A program made the translations under genes and the position numbers. From NCBI GenBank assembly GCA_945862475.1, contig CAMAYW010000012.1, positions 1 to 18,391 on the forward strand: 18,391 nucleotides of DNA, written 5' to 3'. The stretch comes from Bacteriovorax stolpii (GTDB lineage: Bacteria; Bdellovibrionota; Bacteriovoracia; Bacteriovoracales; Bacteriovoracaceae). Under the pieces are notes generated by a model. The model had not been told where the DNA came from. It searched no databases and saw nothing but the letters and a program-made list of their open reading frames with translations. Each line of letters opens with the position of its first letter. Within the stretch, counting starts at the first letter, position 1. This document shows, piece by piece, positions 8,133 through 14,812 of the stretch.

Positions 8133-10007
8133 TTAGGGCACTGTATTTTTGAGATTTAAAATCTCTTTATCCAGTTTTGAGATTTCACTCAAAATTAAAT
8201 CAACTTCTTGCTGAGTTGGTGAGGTCTTCTGTTTTTCGACGAGATCTTTTCGTCGAACTCTTAGTAGATCCATCTTCAGCATTAACTGGTAGTCTTTGAG
8301 CATTCGGCCAATGACCTTCTCGTTATATTTATTTCCGTAGTTAAACAGGGCCTCTGTTCCCAAATCGATTAACTCTTTACTATATCCTCCGTACTGGATT
8401 TCATCCTGAACGATTGAGACATATTCGGCGTCATCGATTTCCAAATAAATTTTAACGAGCCAGTGAATTAGTTTTTTTACCTCAGGATGCCCAATCGTGG
8501 CAAGAAATTCATCAACTTTTAGGTGCGTCAAGAACTCGGGATGACAAAGAATTTCCTTCATTACAAGCCGCTCACTTTTGGTCAGCGGCCGTGGGGCTGA
8601 GGCCAATGTAAGTTCTTGCAAGTTTCGGGCCTCTTCTAGAGTTTGTTCCAACTTTTGTTCGACTTCCTCTAATTTTGGTCTTTCTTCTCGGTAATGAGTC
8701 TTTTCTTTTTGATGACTTAGAAATTCTTTATAGCTCTCTAAAATAGTTGCGGGATCACTTCTGAGCCCCAGTGTCTTGGCCGCATTGATGATTCGCTCTG
8801 TAGCAGAAAGGTGTTCTTTCAGTGGAGCAAGGAGCTCAAAGACCTTGTGCAGTGTGGCCAACTTAAGGTCCGTATTTTCTGGAATTTTTTCTGGAAAAAC
8901 TTCTTGAATCAGGACATCCAAATAAATAGGCGCCTTCTCAATTCTCTCAATCAAAGAGAGTCGCCCCTCATTAAGGAGAAACTCATCAGGATCTTTGTGG
9001 GGATCGAAGCTAAGAAATTTTGGAAGTACGCCTATCGTTAAAAAATCAGCGTTAATTCTTTGCATCGCTTTTTTACCAGCGGCATCTGAATCCATGCCGA
9101 GGTAAATATTTTTCGTCATGTTTGAAAGAAGACGCACAGATTGCTCTGAAAGAGCTGTTCCCATGGTGCCAACAGTTTGAAGAAAGCCAAACTGATGCAT
9201 CATAATCACATCCATATTTCCCTCAACAATGATCACCTGATCACTTTGCCTAATGGCATTTTTCCCAAAATAAAATCCAAAAAGAATAGACCCCTTGTTG
9301 AAAGCAAACGATTCGCCGGAATTTAAGTATTTTGGGTTTTGATCAGGAAGAACGGCCCTAGAGCTGTATCCACGGATAAGTCCTGAGTGATCATGAATGG
9401 GAAACATCACGCGGTCACGATAAAAGTCATAATGAGAGTCACGATTTTCATTATATCGAACAATCCCAATTTCTTTAGCGACTGAACGAGCGAGATTTCC
9501 ATCTGCACCGGGAAGGGTATCTAGGTAGTGGAAGAGAGCATTATTCCCTGGAGCATAACCAATTTGCCATTTTTCGACGGTCTCTTCACTCAATTTTCTT
9601 TTTTCTAAAAACTCCGTATAGGGAGGAGGTTTTTGGGCAGCAACTTTTTTATAAATCTTGACCGAAACATTAAGCACTCTTTCAGCTATATCTAATTTAG
9701 GATTTTTTTTCTTCTCTTTTTGATCTTCAAAGGGAAGGCCCAGAATACTGGAAATTTCCTTCAAGGCTTCTACGAATTCAAGACGCTTAAAGTTCATTAC
9801 AAAAGTAATCGCATCTCCGCCAGCTCCGCAGACAAAGCATTTATACATACCTTTGGAGTCATTCACTTTTAAAGAGGGTTTTGTATCTGGATGGAAGGGA
9901 CAAAGGGCTTCGAGGTTCGAGCCTTTTTTATTTAAACTAATAAAGTTACTGATGACCAACGAGACTGGCGATTCTTTAATCCGCTCTTTTAGTTGCTCGT
10001 ATGCCAC
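8133..10007 (-). CDS. dnaG: DNA primase DnaG
   Basis: The 624-residue product has the full primase layout. The N-terminal CHC2 zinc finger uses C36, H39, C57 and C60 (CPFH ... CFVCGAGGD). The catalytic core has the RGY segment near 212. The TOPRIM domain has EGNMD (262-266, usually EGYMD), GMDSDAAG (304-311) and DPDEFL (339-344). A helical C-terminal region (about 460-624) probably binds the replicative helicase. It makes RNA primers for lagging-strand synthesis. The start codon is GTG, preceded by AAGGA at good spacing that overlaps the trmB stop. The gap to trmB is 10 bases and to rpoD 15 bases, so the three genes form one operon. Confidence 0.96.
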   Translation of the reverse strand: MAYEQLKERIKESPVSLVISNFISLNKKGSNLEALCPFHPDTKPSLKVNDSKGMYKCFVCGAGGDAITFVMNFKRLEFVEALKEISSILGLPFEDQKEKKKNPKLDIAERVLNVSVKIYKKVAAQKPPPYTEFLEKRKLSEETVEKWQIGYAPGNNALFHYLDTLPGADGNLARSVAKEIGIVRYNENRDSHYDFYRDRVMFPIHDHSGLIRGYSSRAVLPDQNPKYLNSGESFAFNKGSILFGFYFGKNAIRQSDQVIIVEGNMDVIMMHQFGFLQTVGTMGTALSEQSVRLLSNMTKNIYLGMDSDAAGKKAMQRINADFLTIGVLPKFLSFDPHKDPDEFLLNEGRLSLIERIEKAPIYLDVLIQEVFPEKIPENTDLKLATLHKVFELLAPLKEHLSATERIINAAKTLGLRSDPATILESYKEFLSHQKEKTHYREERPKLEEVEQKLEQTLEEARNLQELTLASAPRPLTKSERLVMKEILCHPEFLTHLKVDEFLATIGHPEVKKLIHWLVKIYLEIDDAEYVSIVQDEIQYGGYSKELIDLGTEALFNYGNKYNEKVIGRMLKDYQLMLKMDLLRVRRKDLVEKQKTSPTQQEVDLILSEISKLDKEILNLKNTVP

Positions 10008-10017
10008 AGTTTTTCCT

Positions 10018-10731
10018 TCAAATCTTTCTAAGAACTACAGACTTGATTAAAGTCCCTTGAGATAAAAATATTTTTTCAAATTTCGTCGTAAATTGCGAGA
10101 GAAAATGTTCAGGAAACTCATTTCTTAAATCTTTTGAAGTAAGAAGAACCTCAAAGCGGTTATCTCCCTCAAGGTGTTTCAGCATCCATTCAAAATATCC
10201 GTCATGATCGGTTTTTACAAAAAGAGTTCCACCCGGTTTTAAAACTTTGTGACAAGCATTTAAAAAAGGTTTTTGAAATAATCTTTTTTTATGATGACGT
10301 GTCTTGGGCCACGGATCTGGAAAAAAATAAAAAATAGACTGTACTTCATTAGCGTCAAACATAAATTCTAATCTCTCTCCACGGGCGCGAAGATATCGGA
10401 AGTTTTTATGTTCGAGTTTATCTAATTTCTTAGCAACGCTAAAACTTCTCTTAAACCTATGATCGAGGCCAATAAAATTCACGTCTGGGTACTTTTGACA
10501 GTACTCCATCATAAATTCGCCGTAACCTGTTCCGATTTCAACTTCTATGGGTTTATCATTTTTGAATAACTGATTCCATTTACCAACATTGTTTTCAGCT
10601 TCTTCATCTCTAAGAACGAAGGTATCAAAAACTTCAAGTTTATCGTGGTAAGGATTGTCGTGGGTATATTTAAAATCAGCACGATAGACAAAATTGTCGT
10701 CGATGGTTTTTTTTAATTTTTCGCTTGTCAT
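10018..10731 (-). CDS. trmB: tRNA (guanine-N7-)-methyltransferase TrmB
   Basis: With the ATG at 10731 the product is 237 residues, the usual size. VEIGTGYGEFMMEYCQKYPD is the S-adenosylmethionine-binding loop, followed by GLDHRFKR at the second strand. FFPDPWPKTRHHKKRLFQ is the TrmB signature holding the catalytic aspartate, and LKPGGTLFVKTDHDGYFEWM completes the Rossmann fold. The enzyme methylates N7 of G46 in the variable loop of tRNAs. An in-frame TTG at 10749 would add six residues but is less likely. Neither start has a clear Shine-Dalgarno sequence. Being first in the dnaG-rpoD operon links tRNA modification to primase and sigma factor supply; this position is held by rpsU in enteric bacteria. 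Confidence 0.93.
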   Translation of the reverse strand: MTSEKLKKTIDDNFVYRADFKYTHDNPYHDKLEVFDTFVLRDEEAENNVGKWNQLFKNDKPIEVEIGTGYGEFMMEYCQKYPDVNFIGLDHRFKRSFSVAKKLDKLEHKNFRYLRARGERLEFMFDANEVQSIFYFFPDPWPKTRHHKKRLFQKPFLNACHKVLKPGGTLFVKTDHDGYFEWMLKHLEGDNRFEVLLTSKDLRNEFPEHFLSQFTTKFEKIFLSQGTLIKSVVLRKI

Positions 10732-10770
10732 AAGTAGGGGAAGTAACAAAAAAACACAATGCAGTAAACC

Positions 10771-10800
10771 AAAAAAAAGGCCTTCCCTTTCGGGAAGGCC
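10771..10800 (-). terminator. Intrinsic terminator of the flagellin gene
   Basis: On the minus strand a perfect 9-base-pair stem, GGCCTTCCC / GGGAAGGCC with a GAAA tetraloop, is followed by eight T residues (10778-10771). It lies 24 bases past the flagellin stop and insulates trmB from flagellin transcription. Confidence 0.94.
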
Positions 10801-10823
10801 GTAGTTTGTCAGATTCTAACGGA

Positions 10824-11657
10824 TTAGCCGATCAATTTAAGAGCAGCTTGAGAGCTCATGTTCGCCTGAGCTAGTACCGAAGTACCGGCAGAAGAAATGA
10901 TCTGGTTACGAGCTTGCTTAGCAGTTTCCTCAGCATAGTCAACATCACGGATACGGCTATTTGCAGCACTCATGTTTTCAACCGATGTCTGTAAGTTATT
11001 CGTTGTCGAAACGAGTCTGTTTTGGAGTGAACCAAGAACAGCGCGCTGACCCGAAACTCTATCGATCGCTGTATCAACGGCCTCAAGGGAACCTTGTGCG
11101 CCATCTTTAGAAGCAATTTCTAGAGAACCTACACCAAGCGATTCAATACCAGAGTTCAGTTGGCCTGCTTCAAAGGCAATACGGTTTTCAAACTCGTCAC
11201 CTTTTGTACCAATCTGGAACTCGTATTTATCAGCGTCTCCATTCAGAAGTTTTTTACCGTTAAACTCAGTCACCTGAGAAATACGTTCCATTTCTGACTT
11301 CAACTGTTGATATTCCAAGTTTGCCATTCCTCTTTCCGAGTCACCCACAGTATCAGAAGACGATTGGATAGCAAGTTCGCGCATACGTACTAGGATGTTT
11401 GAAGTTTCGTTCAATCCACCTTCCGCTACTTGAACCATTGAAATACCATCATTCGCGTTTCTGCTGGCCTGTTGAGTTGACCTGATCTCAGCTTTCAATT
11501 TTTCCGAGATCCCTAATCCTGCTGCATCGTCTGCTGCTTTAGTAATCCTTGAACCAGATGAAAGTTTCGAGAAACTTTCTTGTGACTCTTTTGTCACCTT
11601 GTTCAAAGACGTCTGCGCCTGAAGTGATGCAACGTTCGTGTTAATTCTGAAACCCAT
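10824..11657 (-). CDS. fliC: Flagellin
   Basis: The 277-residue protein has both conserved flagellin ends. The N-terminal D0/D1 region starts MGFRINTNVASLQAQTSLNK and includes LSSGSRITKAADDAAGLGIS and the RELAIQSSSDT helix. The C-terminal D1/D0 region includes ADSRIRDVDYAEE-like NSRIRDVDYAEETAKQARN and ends SVLAQANMSSQAALKLIG. Only about 50 residues separate them, so the outer D2/D3 domains are missing, as in other short flagellins. It is exported by the flagellar type III system and forms the filament. A strong Shine-Dalgarno sequence, GGAGGG, precedes the ATG. The gene is monocistronic with its own terminator; no convincing sigma28 or sigma54 promoter was found in the leader. Predatory relatives carry several flagellin genes, so others probably exist elsewhere. 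Confidence 0.95.
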   Translation of the reverse strand: MGFRINTNVASLQAQTSLNKVTKESQESFSKLSSGSRITKAADDAAGLGISEKLKAEIRSTQQASRNANDGISMVQVAEGGLNETSNILVRMRELAIQSSSDTVGDSERGMANLEYQQLKSEMERISQVTEFNGKKLLNGDADKYEFQIGTKGDEFENRIAFEAGQLNSGIESLGVGSLEIASKDGAQGSLEAVDTAIDRVSGQRAVLGSLQNRLVSTTNNLQTSVENMSAANSRIRDVDYAEETAKQARNQIISSAGTSVLAQANMSSQAALKLIG

Positions 11658-11724
11658 AGACTACCCTCCGGTTAATTTCATTCCAACCTCCCAGTCAGAT
11701 GATGGAGTGTTCAATTTCCATCAT
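11658..11724 (-). promoter_or_regulatory. Flagellin leader with inverted repeat and repeated GGA motifs
   Basis: On the minus strand the last 67 bases before the flagellin ATG contain an 8-base inverted repeat, ATGATGGA / TCCATCAT (arms 11717-11724 and 11699-11706, 10-base loop). They also contain four GGA motifs (11717-11719, 11689-11691, 11682-11684 and 11667-11669). The last is part of the ribosome-binding site. This resembles leaders controlled by the RNA-binding protein CsrA, but no csrA gene is in view and the resemblance is only by motif. Confidence 0.3.
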
Positions 11725-11940
11725 TAGGCAACCATGCCATTTTGTGTTTTTATGCCTCACCACCATGATGAAGCCTTGTTGACCAAGCTTTTCGGTGGAC
11801 TTTTTAAGAACCTGAGGAATATTTTTCCGTCTTTTAAAGAAAATAATCAGGACTTTTTTAATCGGAAAAGGATTAAGTGTTGGTAAACTCGAGAATACAT
11901 GACGGGCGCGGTCAGGTAATACAAAAAAAGAAAATTCATT
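11695..11940 (-). other. Unexplained 81-codon open frame without a start, in the flagellin leader
   Basis: This fills most of the 386-base gap between flagellin and the aminotransferase gene. The minus-strand frame is open for 81 codons to a TGA, 37 bases before the flagellin ATG, but holds no usable start before the ATG at codon 59. Just upstream, ATG AAC AAA AAA TGA (11950-11936) is one base out of register: a -1 shift, or loss of one base in the run of six A residues, would join it into a protein of about 84 residues. The predicted protein (EFSFFVLPDRARHVF ... EKLGQQGFIMVVRH ... MMEIEHSII) is not one I recognise. It may be a decayed gene, a sequencing error, or chance. Confidence 0.22.
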
Positions 11941-11981
11941 TTTTGTTCATGTGATGTGCTTTGCGTTAGAGTTTCCTTTTC

Positions 11982-12010
11982 TCGACGTAAAGTTCAAACT
12001 TAAGTACACT
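11982..12010 (+). promoter_or_regulatory. Possible sigma70-type promoter of the aminotransferase gene
   Basis: TCGACG, 17 bases, TACACT gives four of six matches at each element. Transcription would start near 12017, 27 bases before the chosen ATG, with a purine-rich GAGAGAAACC ribosome-binding region in between. This is a modest match in AT-rich DNA. Confidence 0.3.
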
Positions 12011-12043
12011 TCAAAAAAACCATTTTTCCAGAGAGAAACCAGA

Positions 12044-13156
12044 ATGAAAGTTCCCTTCATTGATATCCTTCGCTTCGAAAATAATTTTTTTGAAACAGTA
12101 ACAACGAAAACGACTGAGCTTATTAAGAATGGACACTTTGTTGGTGGGCCAATTGTTGGGCAGTTTGAAACTGCTATTAAAGATTACACGAAAACAGCTT
12201 TCGCTCTTGGTTGTGCGAATGGAACGGATGCAATTCAAGTCGCTCTAAGAGCTGCTGGAGTAGAGAAGAATGATAAAGTGCTCCTTCCAGATATGACTTT
12301 TTGGGCCACGTTTGAATCAGTCGTAAACGTTGGTGCTGTTCCTTATACAATTGATGTTTCAAAAGAAACTCTTCACCTCACACTTACTTCAGTAAAAGAG
12401 GGAGTAGAGAAGTTCAATCCTAAAGCTATTTTACTTGTTCACCTTTATGGTTGGGCGTGTCCTGAAACAAATGAAATTAGAAAATACTGTAAAGAAAAAG
12501 GTGTGCTGTTGATTGAGGACTGCGCGCAAGCAGTGGGTGTAAAAATTAAGGGCGAAAGTCTTTTTACAAATGCTCACGTGGCGACGACGAGTTTTTATCC
12601 CGCAAAAGTTCTTGGAGCTTGCGGAGATGCCGGTGGAATTTTTTCTAACGATCAAAAAATAGCTGATACCGCAAAAATTTTATTGAACCATGGTCGCACT
12701 GGTCACTATGATCACGGCATGATTGGTTGGAATTCTCGTCTTGGTGCTTATGAAGCAAACTTCATGGTGGAATCTTTGAAACACCTTGATGCTCGACTTG
12801 AATCTCGCCGAGTAGTTTGTAAACAGTATCGTGAAAAAATTAAAAATCCTGCGCTTAAATTTATCGCTCCTCATAGCGATGTTTGGGAAAATGGCTACCT
12901 TTCAGTTGCTATTATGACTCCTGAAACTCGTCCTGCGTTCATTGAGTATTTAAAGGCGAATGATATCGGTTACGGAACTGTTTATCCAGGAGCGATGAGT
13001 GCTCAACCGGGTGCCACGGCCCACCTAGGTGGAAAAATTTCTCACGGCCATGCTGAATGGATTGCGAAATCAATTATCAATCTTCCTTGCTTTGCTTACA
13101 TGAAGCAGGAAGAAATTGATTACGTAGTAGAAAAAGTTAATCAGTTTAAGGCTTAG
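12044..13156 (+). CDS. DegT/DnrJ/EryC1/StrS family PLP-dependent sugar aminotransferase
   Basis: The ATG at 12044 gives 370 residues beginning MKVPFIDILR, the standard start of this family; a GTG at 11951 would add an uncharacteristic 31 residues. GCANGTDAIQVAL (57-69) binds the cofactor phosphate, IEDCAQAVG (157-165) provides the aspartate facing the PLP ring nitrogen, and SFYPAKVLGACGDAGG (183-198) contains the Schiff-base lysine K188. Such enzymes transfer an amino group to a nucleotide-linked keto-sugar for O-antigen, capsule or glycan synthesis. The product cannot be told from this gene alone and no other nucleotide-sugar genes are next to it. It is monocistronic, lies beside flagellin and a sigma28 promoter, and could serve surface polysaccharide or flagellin glycosylation. 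It overlaps the convergent small gene by 11 bases. Confidence 0.9.
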   Translation: MKVPFIDILRFENNFFETVTTKTTELIKNGHFVGGPIVGQFETAIKDYTKTAFALGCANGTDAIQVALRAAGVEKNDKVLLPDMTFWATFESVVNVGAVPYTIDVSKETLHLTLTSVKEGVEKFNPKAILLVHLYGWACPETNEIRKYCKEKGVLLIEDCAQAVGVKIKGESLFTNAHVATTSFYPAKVLGACGDAGGIFSNDQKIADTAKILLNHGRTGHYDHGMIGWNSRLGAYEANFMVESLKHLDARLESRRVVCKQYREKIKNPALKFIAPHSDVWENGYLSVAIMTPETRPAFIEYLKANDIGYGTVYPGAMSAQPGATAHLGGKISHGHAEWIAKSIINLPCFAYMKQEEIDYVVEKVNQFKA

Positions 13157-13322
13157 GTTTTTTCTTCATCCACTCTTCGATGATGAGAGCCGCTTTCTTA
13201 GCTAATTTAGGATCATTCTGAATCATTTCATTGAGGCGTTTTTGAAGCGCCTCAATGGATTTTTTTTCTTGGAGGGTCTTATCTTGTTTATTGGCTTCCC
13301 AAATAATTTTTGGCGCACCCAT
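13146..13322 (-). CDS. Small 58-residue protein with a FliF-tail-like C-terminus
   Basis: This charged, helical protein is MGAPKIIWEANKQDK, then a lysine/glutamate-rich helix (16-35), then NDPKLAKKAALIIEEWMKKK (36-55). I know no family match. The last segment follows the pattern of the FliF C-terminal tail that binds FliG: Asn-x-Pro, a short Ala-rich helix, then Trp followed by a hydrophobic residue. The ATG lies 6 bases after the amber stop of the 84-codon frame upstream, in the same reading frame, and has no Shine-Dalgarno sequence. It therefore depends on translational coupling or amber readthrough, or marks a frame cut by a nonsense mutation. Its 3' end overlaps the aminotransferase gene by 11 bases, and the aminotransferase terminator lies within it. 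That the frame is coding is fairly likely; the function is inferred. Confidence 0.6.
   Translation of the reverse strand: MGAPKIIWEANKQDKTLQEKKSIEALQKRLNEMIQNDPKLAKKAALIIEEWMKKKPKP
13229..13267 (+). terminator. Intrinsic terminator of the aminotransferase gene, inside the opposing small gene
   Basis: A perfect 10-base-pair stem, CATTGAGGCG / CGCCTCAATG (13229-13238 and 13248-13257), can extend inward by three pairs including one G-T wobble. Three bases later comes a run of eight T residues (13260-13267). It is oriented for the plus strand, 73 bases after the aminotransferase stop. On the minus strand the same bases encode residues 22-32 of the 58-residue protein. Confidence 0.8.
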
Positions 13323-13328
13323 AAGATA

Positions 13329-13583
13329 CTAAGCAGCTGCTTCTGGGTTACGACGCTTATGAGAAGCAACTTTAGTCATATGCTCTTCGATGATTTCATA
13401 AAGTTCAAGCTTCGTTGATTTTGGATCCATACCATTCGGCATGACTGAATAGACGACTTCATTATTTACTTCAGAAAAAATAAACCACGTGTTTCCGATC
13501 TTCTGGAAAAGAACATCTTTCACGATGTTTTTCACTGTGTTTGTTTTTGAATTTGTGTTTTTAGAATTTTTCGAAGTTGTCAT
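13329..13583 (-). CDS. Small 84-residue protein behind a sigma28 promoter
   Basis: I do not recognise this protein. Residues 1-20 are low-complexity Thr/Ser/Asn/Lys. Residues 22-52 look like a small beta sheet (VLFQKIGNTWFIFSEVNNEV, then VYSVMPNGMDP). Residues 55-70 form an acidic helix (KLELYEIIEEHMTKV), and the end is basic then alanine-rich (HKRRNPEAAA). No signal peptide or membrane segment is visible, so it should be cytoplasmic unless exported by the flagellar system. A strong GGAGGG lies at good spacing before the ATG, and a near-consensus sigma28 promoter lies about 57 bases upstream. The reading frame continues past the TAG stop through two codons into the 58-residue gene. Flagellar or motility-linked expression is the best clue to function. 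Confidence 0.75.
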   Translation of the reverse strand: MTTSKNSKNTNSKTNTVKNIVKDVLFQKIGNTWFIFSEVNNEVVYSVMPNGMDPKSTKLELYEIIEEHMTKVASHKRRNPEAAA

Positions 13584-13639
13584 AAACCCTCCATGGTTTT
13601 TTCAGTTGAACTTACTTCCTGCAAGTCCATTTGATTAAC

Positions 13640-13666
13640 TTCTCGGATGGGTTTGTAAAAACTTTA
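13640..13666 (-). promoter_or_regulatory. Sigma28 (FliA) flagellar promoter
   Basis: Read on the minus strand this is TAAAGTTT, 11 bases, TCCGAGAA. The first element matches the sigma28 -35 consensus at all eight positions, the spacing is exact, and the second matches GCCGATAA at six of eight, keeping the central CCGA. Transcription would begin near 13633, leaving a leader of about 50 bases before the 84-residue gene. No competing sigma70 element stands out. Confidence 0.7.
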
Positions 13667-13672
13667 GTCATC

Positions 13673-13702
13673 TTGAAAAAAAAGTGAAAATTTTTTTTTC
13701 AA
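13673..13702. terminator. AT-only hairpin, possible weak terminator after the barrel operon
   Basis: An 11-base inverted repeat of A/T bases plus one G-C pair (TTGAAAAAAAA at 13673-13683, its complement at 13692-13702, 8-base loop) lies 16 bases past the stop of the 364-residue barrel gene. T-runs occur on both strands but within the stem, so termination strength is doubtful. It sits just upstream of the sigma28 -35 element. Confidence 0.3.
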
Positions 13703-13717
13703 ATATTCCCGATCGTC

Positions 13718-14812
13718 TTAGTACGCAATCTGAAGGCCCGCGTATCCACCCAACGTGAATGTTGTCCTAGTAGTAAATTTATCATCTCCGCGACTTTGCC
13801 ACCAAGTTGGGTTTTTTCCGGCATTTTTCGCCCGGAAAATTGTTGCCGATCCTATCTCTAGGGAAGTGCCTAAAACGAAGTCTAGCTCGTCTATAACGTT
13901 TTTACGGTGGTACTGGATAGCAAGCTTGGAGAGGAGGGAGTTTCCTGCATACTCACGGTTATCCAAATTACTCCCTAAGGACTGATTGATATAAAGTCGA
14001 TCAAAGATGTTAAGAATAAAAGTACCTGAGAGATTAATTCTGTTTTTATCTCCTTTGAAGGCGTCGTAACTAATAGTTGGGCCAAGACCAATTTTTATAC
14101 CTTTCTCTTCTGAAGTTCTAAAATCATAAAAGCTATAGGTATTCGTGTAGTACCGCAATCCTACCGTTCCTCCGATAAATAATCTCTGATCATATTTTCC
14201 AGGAGCTTGTTTTAGGAGGGTATAATTTAAGTCCAGAGGACTCGTGTAGCCCTTGGTTCTCACTTGATTTGGATAATCATAACTTTCAAAATTGGGTTGA
14301 GTGATACCAAGGAGAAATTGCCCTCTAAGACCTGAGACCGATGGAAGGGGATAAGCTTTTGGAAGCGGTTCCTCGAGTCTGTAATCGGTAGGGTCTTTTG
14401 AACTGATTGTTTGTTCTATCTCTCTAGCGTCATCGAAATAAACATAAAGGTGCTTTGAAATCACATAGGAAATATTTCCCAAGCGGTCCACAACAGGAAT
14501 GAACTCGTCTTCAAGACCGAAAGTATTTTCTTCCTCTCCTCGAAAGAGAGGATCCTGCTTATAGTCTGGGTGATTTCTAAACTTTTCCTGAACTAACTTA
14601 AGTTTTTCTTCATTAGGAGCATACTGATTCATTCTTCTATCATTTCCGACTGAAGGATGAATTTTAATCACATCTCCCTTTCTTAAATATTGAACCACCT
14701 TAGCGTCATAACTTCTTTCTTGAAGAATAGGAGTTTCAAGAACAGTGACGACGGCTTCTAGGGCGATGGCCTTTGAAATCGTCATGATGAAGAAAAAAAG
14801 AAGTGTCTTCAT
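13718..14812 (-). CDS. Exported SH3-like plus beta-barrel outer-membrane protein (364 residues)
   Basis: The protein begins MKTLLFFFIMTISKAIALEA, a signal peptide with likely cleavage near residue 18. Residues 19-55 (VTVLETPILQERSYDAKVV, then YLRKGDVIKI) and 105-130 look like a bacterial SH3-type domain with a charged loop inserted. From about 165 the sequence alternates polar and hydrophobic strands rich in Tyr, Phe and Gly (GQFLLGITQPNFESY, RLFIGGTVGLRYYTN, TFTLGGYAGLQIAY). It ends in an aromatic residue, as outer-membrane barrels usually do. I cannot name it. Its ATG overlaps the stop of the preceding barrel gene (ATGA), with an AGGTG ribosome-binding site, so the two are translated together and probably work together. 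Confidence 0.72.
   Translation of the reverse strand: MKTLLFFFIMTISKAIALEAVVTVLETPILQERSYDAKVVQYLRKGDVIKIHPSVGNDRRMNQYAPNEEKLKLVQEKFRNHPDYKQDPLFRGEEENTFGLEDEFIPVVDRLGNISYVISKHLYVYFDDAREIEQTISSKDPTDYRLEEPLPKAYPLPSVSGLRGQFLLGITQPNFESYDYPNQVRTKGYTSPLDLNYTLLKQAPGKYDQRLFIGGTVGLRYYTNTYSFYDFRTSEEKGIKIGLGPTISYDAFKGDKNRINLSGTFILNIFDRLYINQSLGSNLDNREYAGNSLLSKLAIQYHRKNVIDELDFVLGTSLEIGSATIFRAKNAGKNPTWWQSRGDDKFTTRTTFTLGGYAGLQIAY

Noticed and set aside
11728..11739. TGGCATGGTTGC on the minus strand before flagellin, resembling a sigma54 site
   Set aside because: The GG and GC elements are three bases too close for sigma54.
11859..11866. TCCGATTA on the minus strand, resembling a sigma28 -10 element for flagellin
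   Set aside because: No TAAA element lies 15 bases upstream; the nearest similar sequence is at the wrong spacing.
11951..12043. A GTG start at 11951 for the aminotransferase
   Set aside because: The added 31 residues do not resemble the family, whose members begin with the PFID-type segment found right after the ATG at 12044.
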